Shown in pieces: positions 1-5,771 of a stretch of DNA of 9,949 bases (within the stretch, counting starts at the first letter, position 1; every line of letters begins with the position of its first letter). The notes under the pieces were generated by a model that saw only the letters and a list, made by a program, of their open reading frames with translations, searched no databases and was not told the DNA's origin. The position numbers and the translations under genes are program-made. Origin of the DNA: Candidatus Bipolaricaulota bacterium (GTDB lineage Bacteria > Bipolaricaulota > Bipolaricaulia > Bipolaricaulales > Bipolaricaulaceae); contig JAGGRX010000054.1 in the NCBI GenBank assembly GCA_021159405.1, positions 1 through 9,949 on the forward strand. The letters run 5' to 3'.

Positions 1-981
1 GGGACCGGTGAGGAAGTTCACCAGCTTCCAGGCGGCGTCCGGGTTCTTGGAGTCCTTGGCCACACAGTAGGCAACGAGATCGACCCAGGTGTACATCTTC
101 CGGTAGTAGGGCACCGGGGCGATGTCCCACTTGAAGGGGAGCGTCTTGAACTTCATCGTCATCCAGCGGCCGCAGATGAACATCGCCGCCTTCTGGTTCG
201 CGAACCAGTCAGGAGCGGACATCTCGGCGAGCTCGGTCACCCCCGGCATGACATGGTGTACCAGGGCAAGATCAGCCAGGAACTGGATGGCCTCGGCGAA
301 CTCGGGGGTGTCCACCACGACCTTGTCCGGGGCCGGGACCCACTCGGCGCCGAAGGCGGGCGGGAGGAGCTTCCACCGGGCGGGGAAGTTGTAGGCGAAC
401 CCGTACACATCGATCTTCCCGTCCCCGTCGGTGTCCTTGGTGAGTTTCTTGGCAACCTCCAGGAACTCTTTCCAGGACCATTTGCCGTAGCCGAAGAGCT
501 CGTTGGGGGTGGGTAGGCCGGCTTCCTCGAACATCTCCACGTTGTAGTAGACCACATAGGTGCTCCAGTCCTTGGGGATTCCGTAGAGGTGGCCCGTCTC
601 CCGGTCCCGGAAGGCATCCAAGGTGCCGGGGAAGAAGTCGAGGGCGTTGAAGTCGGGCGTGGCATCGACGTAGGGCTGCAGATCGAGGAGGGCCCCCATT
701 TTGTGGTAGGTGACGAACTCGGGGAATCCCATGTAGAAGACATCCGGCGGGGTGCCAGCGGCCAGCATGGACATCAACTTCGGCCAGTAATCGGCCGGTC
801 GTATGATCTGGACTTCTATGTCCGGATACACCTCGTTGAAAGCGGCGATGTACCCTTTTACCTCCTGTTCCTCAACTGCTCCCCCCCACATCATGAGGGT
901 AACGTTTTCAGCCCACAGGCCGAAACTCAAAGCCAATACCAGCATTCCAGCTATAACCAGTGTCCTCTTATGCCATCCCAT
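1..981 (-). CDS. Exported family-1 ABC solute-binding protein, 3' end outside window
   Basis: The 327 codons read without a stop to the window edge, so the C-terminus is missing (such proteins are usually about 400-450 residues). The start at 981 is preceded by a strong SD, AAAGGAGGG, 5 nt upstream. Residues 1-24 form a Sec signal peptide: MGWHKR, then a hydrophobic stretch, then LWA before ENVTLMMWGG. There is no lipobox cysteine. The mature part has the UgpB/MalE-like pattern: AAFNEVYPDIEVQ near residue 45, MLAAGTPPDVFYMG near 72-85, LYGIPKDWSTYVVYYNVEMFEEAGLPTP near 132-159, a calcium-loop-like DTDGDGKID, and NPDAAWKLVNFLTGP at the edge. Such proteins capture sugars or glycosides outside the membrane for an ABC importer; the ligand cannot be read from the sequence. 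Its permeases probably lie beyond the left edge. It sits directly downstream of the GntR-type regulator and its own strong promoter and operator, so sugar-dependent repression is likely. The family call is firm; the substrate is unknown. Confidence 0.93.
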   Translation of the reverse strand, partial: MGWHKRTLVIAGMLVLALSFGLWAENVTLMMWGGAVEEQEVKGYIAAFNEVYPDIEVQIIRPADYWPKLMSMLAAGTPPDVFYMGFPEFVTYHKMGALLDLQPYVDATPDFNALDFFPGTLDAFRDRETGHLYGIPKDWSTYVVYYNVEMFEEAGLPTPNELFGYGKWSWKEFLEVAKKLTKDTDGDGKIDVYGFAYNFPARWKLLPPAFGAEWVPAPDKVVVDTPEFAEAIQFLADLALVHHVMPGVTELAEMSAPDWFANQKAAMFICGRWMTMKFKTLPFKWDIAPVPYYRKMYTWVDLVAYCVAKDSKNPDAAWKLVNFLTGP

Positions 982-986
982 CTGAT

Positions 987-995
987 CCCTCCTTT
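987..995 (-). promoter_or_regulatory. Ribosome binding site of the solute-binding protein gene
   Basis: On the minus strand AAAGGAGGG lies 5 nt before the ATG at 981. It fixes that start, which otherwise carries little support because the gene runs off the window. Confidence 0.85.
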
Positions 996-1058
996 AAAAC
1001 GAGCCTGTCCCTTCACAACTCGGTAGACATGAACCCAATATCACCCCCTCTCGGCGAG

Positions 1059-1070
1059 TTGTTATAACAA
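1059..1070. promoter_or_regulatory. Candidate operator TTGTTATAACAA
   Basis: A perfect 12-bp palindrome touches the inner edge of the -10 box (1071-1076). Its centre, 1064.5, coincides with the expected transcription start. The form TTGT-N4-ACAA is that of operators of some GntR-family repressors (for example TreR, TTGTATATACAA, and the core of AraR sites in Bacillus). A repressor bound here would block RNA polymerase. The adjacent gene encodes a GntR-type DNA-binding domain, the natural candidate to bind it. No second copy was noticed in the other intergenic gaps. Confidence 0.65.
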
Positions 1071-1099
1071 ATTATAGAGCTAAATCGGCTGCCTGTCAA
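1071..1099 (-). promoter_or_regulatory. Consensus sigma-70 promoter of the solute-binding protein operon
   Basis: Reading the minus strand, TTGACA (1099-1094) and TATAAT (1076-1071) are separated by exactly 17 bp. Both hexamers match the bacterial consensus at all six positions. The expected start is near 1065-1064, giving a leader of about 84 nt before the ATG at 981. A promoter this close to consensus would be strong and needs a repressor, which fits the palindrome lying over its start site. Confidence 0.85.
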
Positions 1100-1129
1100 G
1101 GGCTAGGGATGATTCCAAACCGAGGCTGC

Positions 1130-2593
1130 CTATTGTGTCAAAGCATCTATGATTGCCTGTGTTTGTGAGATGGCTTGCTCCACGGTTTCCTTTTTCAAAA
1201 GCACATTGGCCAGCATCGTGCGGAGCTGCTCCGATACCCGGATGTACTGAGGGATCGTAGGTCGGACGTGTGCCAGCTTAAACAGTTTGCTGGTCTCGTA
1301 GACAAACCAGTCCTTCTCAGGATGGAGAGTTTGCATGACCGAAAGACGCGTGGGCTTTCGGCCTGTCTTTCGGCAAAATTCCTTCATCAATGGAGGGCTA
1401 GAGACGATTTTCAGAATCTCCAGCGCCGTGCTCAGATGGCTCGATTGTCGGAAGAGCACGTAAACCATCCCGCCGGCCGTGGTGGCTTGCTTCCCACCGG
1501 GTCCGGCAGGGATAGGGGCGAAGCCCACCCTCTCCCGGAACTCATCCTCATCCCATCCGGCCGTCTCTTGGATCCAGCCCTTCTCGTAGGTCCCGCCGAA
1601 GGCGAACGCCACCTCCCCTTGAGCGAATAGCTTAGGCACGGTCTTCCAGCCATAAGACACAACCGCTGGTGAAGCCACCCGGTAGCGGTGTACCAGGTCG
1701 AAAAGGAAACCGAGTGCACGTCGGGCCCCCTCGTCCAGGACCACCCTTCCTCCGCGTTTTAGCTCACCCCCAGCCGCCCAAATAAAGGCACTCAGGATGA
1801 AGGTGGTGATCTCCTCAGCGCTGGGTCCCCCTGGAAAAGCGATGGGAAAAGGACCCAGGCGATACCGACGGCGACACCCTTCGCTCTGAAGGTGTCTTGC
1901 CATGTCCACTAGTTCTTCCCACGTACGGGGCGGGGAAAGGCCTTCCTGGGCCAAGATGTCCTTTCGATACCAGAGCACCGCCAGGGTGGAGTCCATCGGG
2001 ACGCCCCACAGATGCTCTTGGTACGAGCTGTTCTCCACAAATGGTGGCAGTAGATCGGCTTCGAACTCTTCCACCCAGCTTGGGTCCAGCTCGTCCAAAG
2101 GCTCGATGTAGTGGAGGTCGACAAACTCCGCCAGCCTGATCCAGTCGATCAGCGCCATGTCCGGGGCTTGTCCCCGCCCCACCGCGCTAGCGATCTCCGA
2201 GTGAAACTGGGGCCCTCCCATGGTGAGGACCTCCAGCTCCACCCGGGCCCCGGAATCGGAATTCGCCTCGTTGTAGAGCTTGGCCGCTTTTCTCAAGGGT
2301 GGAATCCAGGGGGCCTCAGGGACTATGACCCGCAACACCTTGGTCTTGGAAGGGATCTTTTCGCTAACAAACGTCCCACTCCCCTGCTGCCGATACAGAA
2401 ACCCCTCGTTGGCAAGCTCATTTAGGGCCTGACGAACCGTGATGCGACTCACCCCAAAAGCCTCGCAAAGCTCCATCTCTGTGGGAAGTCGCTCTCCCGG
2501 ACGGAACCTCCCCCGTCTGATCGCCTCTTTGAGGATCCCCTTGAGCTGGCGGTAAAGCGGGACGGCACTGTTTTTATCCAGCCTTGGTTTCAT
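1130..2593 (-). CDS. GntR winged-helix domain fused to a family-1 ABC solute-binding domain (one-component sugar sensor/repressor)
   Basis: This 487-residue protein has two parts. Residues 8-78 are a GntR winged helix-turn-helix: VPLYRQLKGILKEAI, then RPGERLPTEMELCEAFGVSRITVRQALNEL, then the wing GFLYRQQGSGTFV. Residues about 85-487 resemble a complete extracellular solute-binding protein: AAKLYNEANSDSGARVELEV, GRGQAPDMALIDW, the hinge-like LWGVPMDSTLAVLWYRKDILAQEGLSPPRTWEELV, and GEVAFAFGGTYEKGW. There is no signal peptide or membrane segment, so it should be cytoplasmic. The SBP part replaces the UTRA or FCD effector domain usual in GntR proteins. By inference it binds an imported sugar and thereby controls DNA binding at the operator before the next gene. 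The start at 2593 is where the family N-terminus begins. No SD precedes it, but TATAAT lies 9 nt upstream, so the mRNA may be nearly leaderless. Domain calls are firm; ligand and direction of control are inferred. Confidence 0.92.
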   Translation of the reverse strand: MKPRLDKNSAVPLYRQLKGILKEAIRRGRFRPGERLPTEMELCEAFGVSRITVRQALNELANEGFLYRQQGSGTFVSEKIPSKTKVLRVIVPEAPWIPPLRKAAKLYNEANSDSGARVELEVLTMGGPQFHSEIASAVGRGQAPDMALIDWIRLAEFVDLHYIEPLDELDPSWVEEFEADLLPPFVENSSYQEHLWGVPMDSTLAVLWYRKDILAQEGLSPPRTWEELVDMARHLQSEGCRRRYRLGPFPIAFPGGPSAEEITTFILSAFIWAAGGELKRGGRVVLDEGARRALGFLFDLVHRYRVASPAVVSYGWKTVPKLFAQGEVAFAFGGTYEKGWIQETAGWDEDEFRERVGFAPIPAGPGGKQATTAGGMVYVLFRQSSHLSTALEILKIVSSPPLMKEFCRKTGRKPTRLSVMQTLHPEKDWFVYETSKLFKLAHVRPTIPQYIRVSEQLRTMLANVLLKKETVEQAISQTQAIIDALTQ

Positions 2594-2602
2594 TTCGCCG
2601 GA

Positions 2603-2608
2603 ATTATA
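2603..2608 (-). promoter_or_regulatory. Probable -10 element of the GntR-fusion gene
   Basis: TATAAT on the minus strand ends 9 nt before the ATG at 2593. Transcription would start about 2-4 nt upstream of the ATG, giving an almost leaderless mRNA, in keeping with the absence of an SD. No convincing -35 hexamer is seen 16-19 bp upstream. The 60-bp gap between this gene and the YdcF-like gene (2594-2653) holds no T-tract terminator, so read-through from upstream is also possible. Confidence 0.5.
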
Positions 2609-2653
2609 TCCTGCCTCATCGGCACGGCTGCGAGACGGGGCCGAAGGACTCGC

Positions 2654-3403
2654 CTAAATCCAGTCCCGCAGGCGGTACAGGACGAAGGCAAAATACTCCC
2701 TGATCGCTAAGGCGGAGTCCCCTAGATATATGCTGTCCGGGATGAGGTCGAGCGCTGAGTAGCCCCCGCGGGTCCTGTACCCGCATGGCGCCGGGATCGG
2801 CCTCAAGCCCACCCGCCGGCAGACCGCCATCGCCCGAGGCATGTGGAAGGCGGACGTGACGAGCACAAACGGTCTTGTGCCAAGTCGATCGCGGATGGCC
2901 AGGGCATTTTCGTAGGTGTTGCGGGAAGCGGCCTCCCATTCTACGAGCTCCCCGGGCACCCCCAGGGCGCGGGCAGCCTGGGCCACCAAGGGGGCTTCCG
3001 CCGGCCGGCCCGGTTCCCCCACCCCACCCACGAACAGAAGCGGCAGTCCCTCCCCGAGCAGCCGCCACACCCGCACGGCCTCAAGGAGCCTTTCCCCGGT
3101 GGAGGTGGAAAGATCGCTTGTGATGGGGCGGCCTTCCGCCCAGCCTTCACCTCCCGTAAGCACCACCACCTTCACCGCCTCATCGGAAGGTGGGGCAAGG
3201 AGCGCGGGGTAGCGCCCCTCCAGGGGCCGCAAAAGCAGCGCCGCCCCAGGGCCGCTTCCCAAACCCCAAAGCAAAAGGAAAGCGGCCAAAAGGAGCGCGA
3301 ACAGCCCTTTCAGCCTGCGCACAAGCGCCCAACACATCGCCGCCAAAAGGAGGAAAAGTGCCCACACTAGCGGGTCCGCAAGACGATCGAGAAGCTCGAT
3401 CAT
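2654..3403 (-). CDS. YdcF/SanA/ElyC-like DUF218 membrane protein
   Basis: The protein has 249 residues. Two hydrophobic segments occupy about residues 12-28 and 33-50, followed by a globular DUF218 domain. Family motifs are visible: VVVLTGG at 79-85, STSTGERLLEAV at 99-110, LLFVGG at 122-127, SRNTYENA at 160-167, LVTSAFHMPRA at 181-191 and REYFAFVLYRL near the end. Proteins of this family (E. coli SanA, ElyC, YdcF) are linked to envelope integrity and peptidoglycan precursor metabolism, but their chemistry is largely unsettled. The start at 3403 has the SD AAGGGAG 5 nt upstream and overlaps the end of the MFS gene by 4 bp (ATGA), so the two are probably translationally coupled. The domain should lie on the outer face of the membrane by analogy with family members. 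The family call is confident, the function is not. Confidence 0.88.
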   Translation of the reverse strand: MIELLDRLADPLVWALFLLLAAMCWALVRRLKGLFALLLAAFLLLWGLGSGPGAALLLRPLEGRYPALLAPPSDEAVKVVVLTGGEGWAEGRPITSDLSTSTGERLLEAVRVWRLLGEGLPLLFVGGVGEPGRPAEAPLVAQAARALGVPGELVEWEAASRNTYENALAIRDRLGTRPFVLVTSAFHMPRAMAVCRRVGLRPIPAPCGYRTRGGYSALDLIPDSIYLGDSALAIREYFAFVLYRLRDWI

Positions 3404-4671
3404 CCGTGCTCCCTTCCCACCCGCAGCGCCGGAGCCAGGGCCAGGCCCAATCCGGCCACGGCCATGAGCGCTGGCCCTACCCCTAACCGGTCAGCGAGCA
3501 GCCCTACCACTGGGGCCAGGACGGCCAGCACGACCGTCTTGAGCTGTGATTCCACCGACAGGCCCGAGGCCATGAGGCGGTGGTCGATGACCTCGGAAAG
3601 ATACCCCACCATGAGCGGTCGCCTGAGGTTTTGGAGGAGATATAGGCCCACGAAGGCGGCGATGGCAAGCCCGTACACCTTGAGCCAGGCCCCCAGGCCG
3701 GCGAGGAGGAGCAGTCCAAGTCCCCCTCCGTAGGTGAGGTTCACGCCCCGAGTGAGGCCTCCCAGCCGCTCCATCCTGCCGGCGGACTGGGCGGAAATCG
3801 ACGTCCCCAAGTGGAGGAGGAAGTACAGCACCCCCACCACCAAGGCCGTCCTCTGGTCCCCGGACAGGGAGAGGAACACCGGCAAAGCCAGGGCTTGGGC
3901 CTTAAGGATTGGCTGAAGGTAATCCTTCGTTCCCTTGAAAATCCCATCGAAAGCCGCTGACTGGAGGAGCCCCCGCAGCGTGGCCGGATTCTTGAACATG
4001 GAGATAAAGCCCTTGCCCGTGAGGCGGAGCCTCTCCCCGAGCTTCTTTCGCCAGCCACCGGAGACGGGGATGAGCTCCCCGTCGAGCTCCTTGGGATAGG
4101 TGAGGAAGAGCACCAAGCCCAGGACGTAGGGGACGATGGAGCCCAGGAACACGACCCTGTAGGAGCCGGAGTAGAGGACGAGCCCGGCGGCGATGAGGGA
4201 GGCGAAGGCCGAGCCGAGCTGGGAGCCGGCCCGGGTGTGGCCGTAGTAGTCGACCTTGAGATGCTCGAGCCCTTTCAGGCGGAGGTATTCCAGGATCATC
4301 GCCTTGTGGGTACCGGAACGAAAGGTCTCCCCGAAGGCGAACAGCACCATGGCCAGGGCATAGGGCCCAAAGCCGGGGAAAAGATAGAAGACGGCGAAGG
4401 ACAGGATGTAGGCGGAAAAGGAGGCGAGCATGGCCTTCCTGCGGCCGAAGGAGTCCGCGATTACCCCGGTGGGCACCTCCAGGAGATTCGTGGCGATCTC
4501 GCGGATGGAGAAAAGGGTCCCGATCTGGAGGAACGAAAGCCCTGCCTCACGGAAGAACAGGATGAGGAAGGGATCGAAAAACCGCAGGTTTTTTAAAAAG
4601 CCGTACAAACGGAACTTGTAGTACATCCGGTCCCGCGGGAACCGCTCACGCGGCTTGTTCTGTGGTGTCAT
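3400..4671 (-). CDS. Major facilitator superfamily (MFS) transporter
   Basis: This 423-residue polytopic protein has the MFS motif A between helices 2 and 3, GVIADSFGRRKAML (about 69-82), and a degenerate counterpart, GLLADRLGVGPAL, in the second half. Hydrophobic segments are spread along the chain in a pattern compatible with 12 helices, with a basic central loop near GGWRKKLGERLRLTGKG. The substrate cannot be inferred. It begins with a hydrophilic RFPRDRMYYKFRLYGFLKNLRFFDPF. The start at 4671 has no SD; a second in-frame ATG at 4626 (MYYKFRLYGF) also lacks one, so the N-terminus is uncertain by 15 residues. A TAAGAT element 9 nt upstream suggests a near-leaderless transcript from 4671. The gene overlaps the YdcF-like gene by 4 bp, so they form a two-gene unit. 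It is divergent from the thiamine operon. Confidence 0.88.
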   Translation of the reverse strand: MTPQNKPRERFPRDRMYYKFRLYGFLKNLRFFDPFLILFFREAGLSFLQIGTLFSIREIATNLLEVPTGVIADSFGRRKAMLASFSAYILSFAVFYLFPGFGPYALAMVLFAFGETFRSGTHKAMILEYLRLKGLEHLKVDYYGHTRAGSQLGSAFASLIAAGLVLYSGSYRVVFLGSIVPYVLGLVLFLTYPKELDGELIPVSGGWRKKLGERLRLTGKGFISMFKNPATLRGLLQSAAFDGIFKGTKDYLQPILKAQALALPVFLSLSGDQRTALVVGVLYFLLHLGTSISAQSAGRMERLGGLTRGVNLTYGGGLGLLLLAGLGAWLKVYGLAIAAFVGLYLLQNLRRPLMVGYLSEVIDHRLMASGLSVESQLKTVVLAVLAPVVGLLADRLGVGPALMAVAGLGLALAPALRVGREHG

Positions 4672-4680
4672 CGTCAGGCG

Positions 4681-4686
4681 ATCTTA
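4681..4686 (-). promoter_or_regulatory. Possible -10 element (TAAGAT) of the MFS gene
   Basis: TAAGAT matches the -10 consensus at four of six positions and ends 9 nt before the ATG at 4671. That is the same spacing as the TATAAT before the GntR-fusion gene, and again no SD is present. No -35 was recognised. This is weak on its own and is supported only by the parallel arrangement. Confidence 0.25.
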
Positions 4687-4725
4687 GCGCTCAACCCCGG
4701 CCGCTAAAACCCCTCGGAGCAAGCC

Positions 4726-4753
4726 TTGTGGGGGATGGGGAAGGCCGTATAAT
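4726..4753 (+). promoter_or_regulatory. Promoter of the thiamine operon
   Basis: TTGTGG (4726-4731) and a perfect TATAAT (4748-4753) are 16 bp apart. Transcription would start near 4760, exactly at the 5' edge of the riboswitch P1 stem (4761), which supports the assignment. The promoter lies in the 4672-4760 gap shared with the divergent MFS gene. Confidence 0.8.
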
Positions 4754-4760
4754 CCTTTTG

Positions 4761-4855
4761 GGGTAACCGGGGGAGCTCGAGAAGGGCTGAGAGGAGGCGG
4801 AGGCCTCGACCCCTGGAACCTGACCTGGGTAATGCCAGCGTAGGGAGGGTTACCC
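4761..4855 (+). promoter_or_regulatory. TPP riboswitch (THI element)
   Basis: All landmarks of the TPP aptamer are present. P1 is a perfect 8-bp helix, GGGTAACC (4761-4768) with GGTTACCC (4848-4855). The pyrimidine-sensing core is GGGCTGAGA (4784-4792). The GGG at 4784-4786 can pair with CCC at 4811-4813, and a stem between them pairs 4794-4798 with 4803-4807. The conserved 3' domain runs from GAACC (4816) through the hairpin CTGG/CCAG (4825-4828 with 4835-4838) to GCGTAGGGA (4838-4846). It binds thiamine pyrophosphate in the nascent mRNA and should lower expression of the downstream thiamine genes when TPP is plentiful. No terminator follows, so control is likely at translation. Confidence 0.96.
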
Positions 4856-4868
4856 ATCGCCGGCAAAG

Positions 4869-4892
4869 CCCATGCCCAGGTTGGGGTGTGGG
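4869..4892 (+). promoter_or_regulatory. SD-sequestering hairpin (riboswitch expression platform)
   Basis: Positions 4869-4877 (CCCATGCCC) can pair with 4884-4892 (GGGTGTGGG) over 9 bp, two of them G-U, around the 6-nt loop AGGTTG. The 3' arm holds the G-rich SD (GGGGTG, 4883-4888) that lies 7 nt before the thiL ATG at 4896. The 5' arm can instead pair with the aptamer: ACCTGGGTA (4823-4831) with TGCCCAGGT (4873-4881), nine pairs including one G-U. The two structures exclude each other. TPP binding holds 4823-4831 in the aptamer and should free the hairpin to hide the SD. Confidence 0.75.
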
Positions 4893-4895
4893 TGA

Positions 4896-5771
4896 ATGGA
4901 TGAGTGGAAGCTCCTTGAGTGCATCCGGGACCGGGTCCCCAAAGCCGGGGACGACTGTGCGGTGATTCCCTTCGGCGACACAAACCTCCTTATCACCACC
5001 GATATGCTGCATCGGGCCTCCGATTTCCCCCCCGGCACTACCCCCTACACCATCGGTTGGCGCTCGGTGGCCGCCTCGCTTTCCGACATCGCAGCCATGG
5101 GAGGGCGCCCCTTGGCCGTGGTCCTGGCCGCCTCCGCCCCTTCCTGGGAGGGCGTTTTCGACGGAGTGCTCTCCGGGGCCCAGGATGCCTGTGAGGAAGT
5201 TGGGACACGGCTTGTGGGCGGGGACCTGGACTCATCGAGCGAACTTTTCCTCACCTCCACCGCGCTCGGGGAGGCAGCCCGGCCGGTCCTCCGGTCCGGA
5301 GCCCGGCCCGGGGATCTTTTGTGCCTTTCCGGACCGCTGGGGAGGACTGCCGCAGCCCTGCGGCTGTTTGAGCTGGGAAGGCTAAAGGAGGCCAATCGCC
5401 TTTTTCGGTTCACTCCCAGGGTAAAGGAAGGCCTTAAGCTTTCCTCCCTCGCCACCTCCATGATCGATATCTCCGATGGCCTGGCGCACTCGGTCCACCT
5501 CCTGGCCCGGGCCTCCGAGGTGGGTTTCCTGGTGGATCCCTCCCGGCTTCCCCTCCTGCCGGAGCTCGAGGAGTTCCTCCCCAAAGGGGAAGCCCTGGAG
5601 AAGGCGCTCTACTTCGGGGAGGACTACGAGCTCCTCTACACCATGCCCCCCGAGCTTTTCCGCCCCGAGCTCGGGATCGCGATCGGCGAGGCGGTGGAGG
5701 GCGGCGTCTGGCTCGTCCAGGAGGGAAAAAGAGAGAAGCTTCCGGATCGGGGGTGGGCCCATGGCGGGTAG
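4896..5771 (+). CDS. thiL: Thiamine-monophosphate kinase
   Basis: ThiL phosphorylates thiamine monophosphate with ATP to give thiamine pyrophosphate, the last step of de novo synthesis, in the cytoplasm. The 291 residues carry the family signatures in order: AGDDCAVI (17-24), TTDM (34-37), VAASLSDIAAMGG (58-70), GGD (108-110), SGARPGDLLCLSGPLG (134-149), MIDISDGLA (189-197) and GEDYELLY (241-248). The acidic and GGD motifs bind Mg-ATP and the substrate phosphate. It is shorter than E. coli ThiL (about 325 residues). After GGD it has LDSS where TTR is usual in enterobacterial ThiL. The ATG at 4896 is the only reasonable start, because an in-frame TGA abuts it at 4893-4895. It is the first gene after the TPP riboswitch and overlaps thiN by 11 bp. 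Confidence 0.95.
   Translation: MDEWKLLECIRDRVPKAGDDCAVIPFGDTNLLITTDMLHRASDFPPGTTPYTIGWRSVAASLSDIAAMGGRPLAVVLAASAPSWEGVFDGVLSGAQDACEEVGTRLVGGDLDSSSELFLTSTALGEAARPVLRSGARPGDLLCLSGPLGRTAAALRLFELGRLKEANRLFRFTPRVKEGLKLSSLATSMIDISDGLAHSVHLLARASEVGFLVDPSRLPLLPELEEFLPKGEALEKALYFGEDYELLYTMPPELFRPELGIAIGEAVEGGVWLVQEGKREKLPDRGWAHGG

Noticed and set aside
237..743. A 168-codon open frame on the minus strand overlapping the solute-binding protein gene.
   Set aside because: Its product is a low-complexity run of Ser, Pro and Thr, and the true minus-strand frame through this region (981 to 1) encodes a recognisable binding protein with signal peptide and SD.
1050..1058. CTCGGCGAG next to the operator, a second small dyad.
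   Set aside because: Four-base arms around a single base are common in GC-rich DNA, and it differs from the TTGT-N4-ACAA operator.
1087..1131. An 8-bp direct repeat GGCTGCCT at 1087-1094 and 1124-1131 near the promoter.
   Set aside because: It is short, the copies are 37 bp apart, and the second lies at the end of the GntR-fusion coding region. It is not separable from chance.
2630..2653. A possible stem (GCGAG with CTCGC) after the YdcF-like gene that might be a terminator.
   Set aside because: Only five pairs, a long loop and no T-tract follow, so it does not qualify as an intrinsic terminator.
4872..4895. A 7-codon open frame (ATG at 4872, TGA at 4893-4895) that ends directly before the thiL ATG, like a leader peptide.
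   Set aside because: No SD precedes it and it lies inside the expression-platform hairpin, whose pairing explains the sequence. The coincidence of stop and start is most simply a by-product.
5476..5760. A 95-codon N-terminal extension of thiN.
   Set aside because: It reads thiL in another frame (Trp-, Arg- and Ser-rich), and the thiamine pyrophosphokinase fold starts right after the ATG at 5761, which has its own SD.
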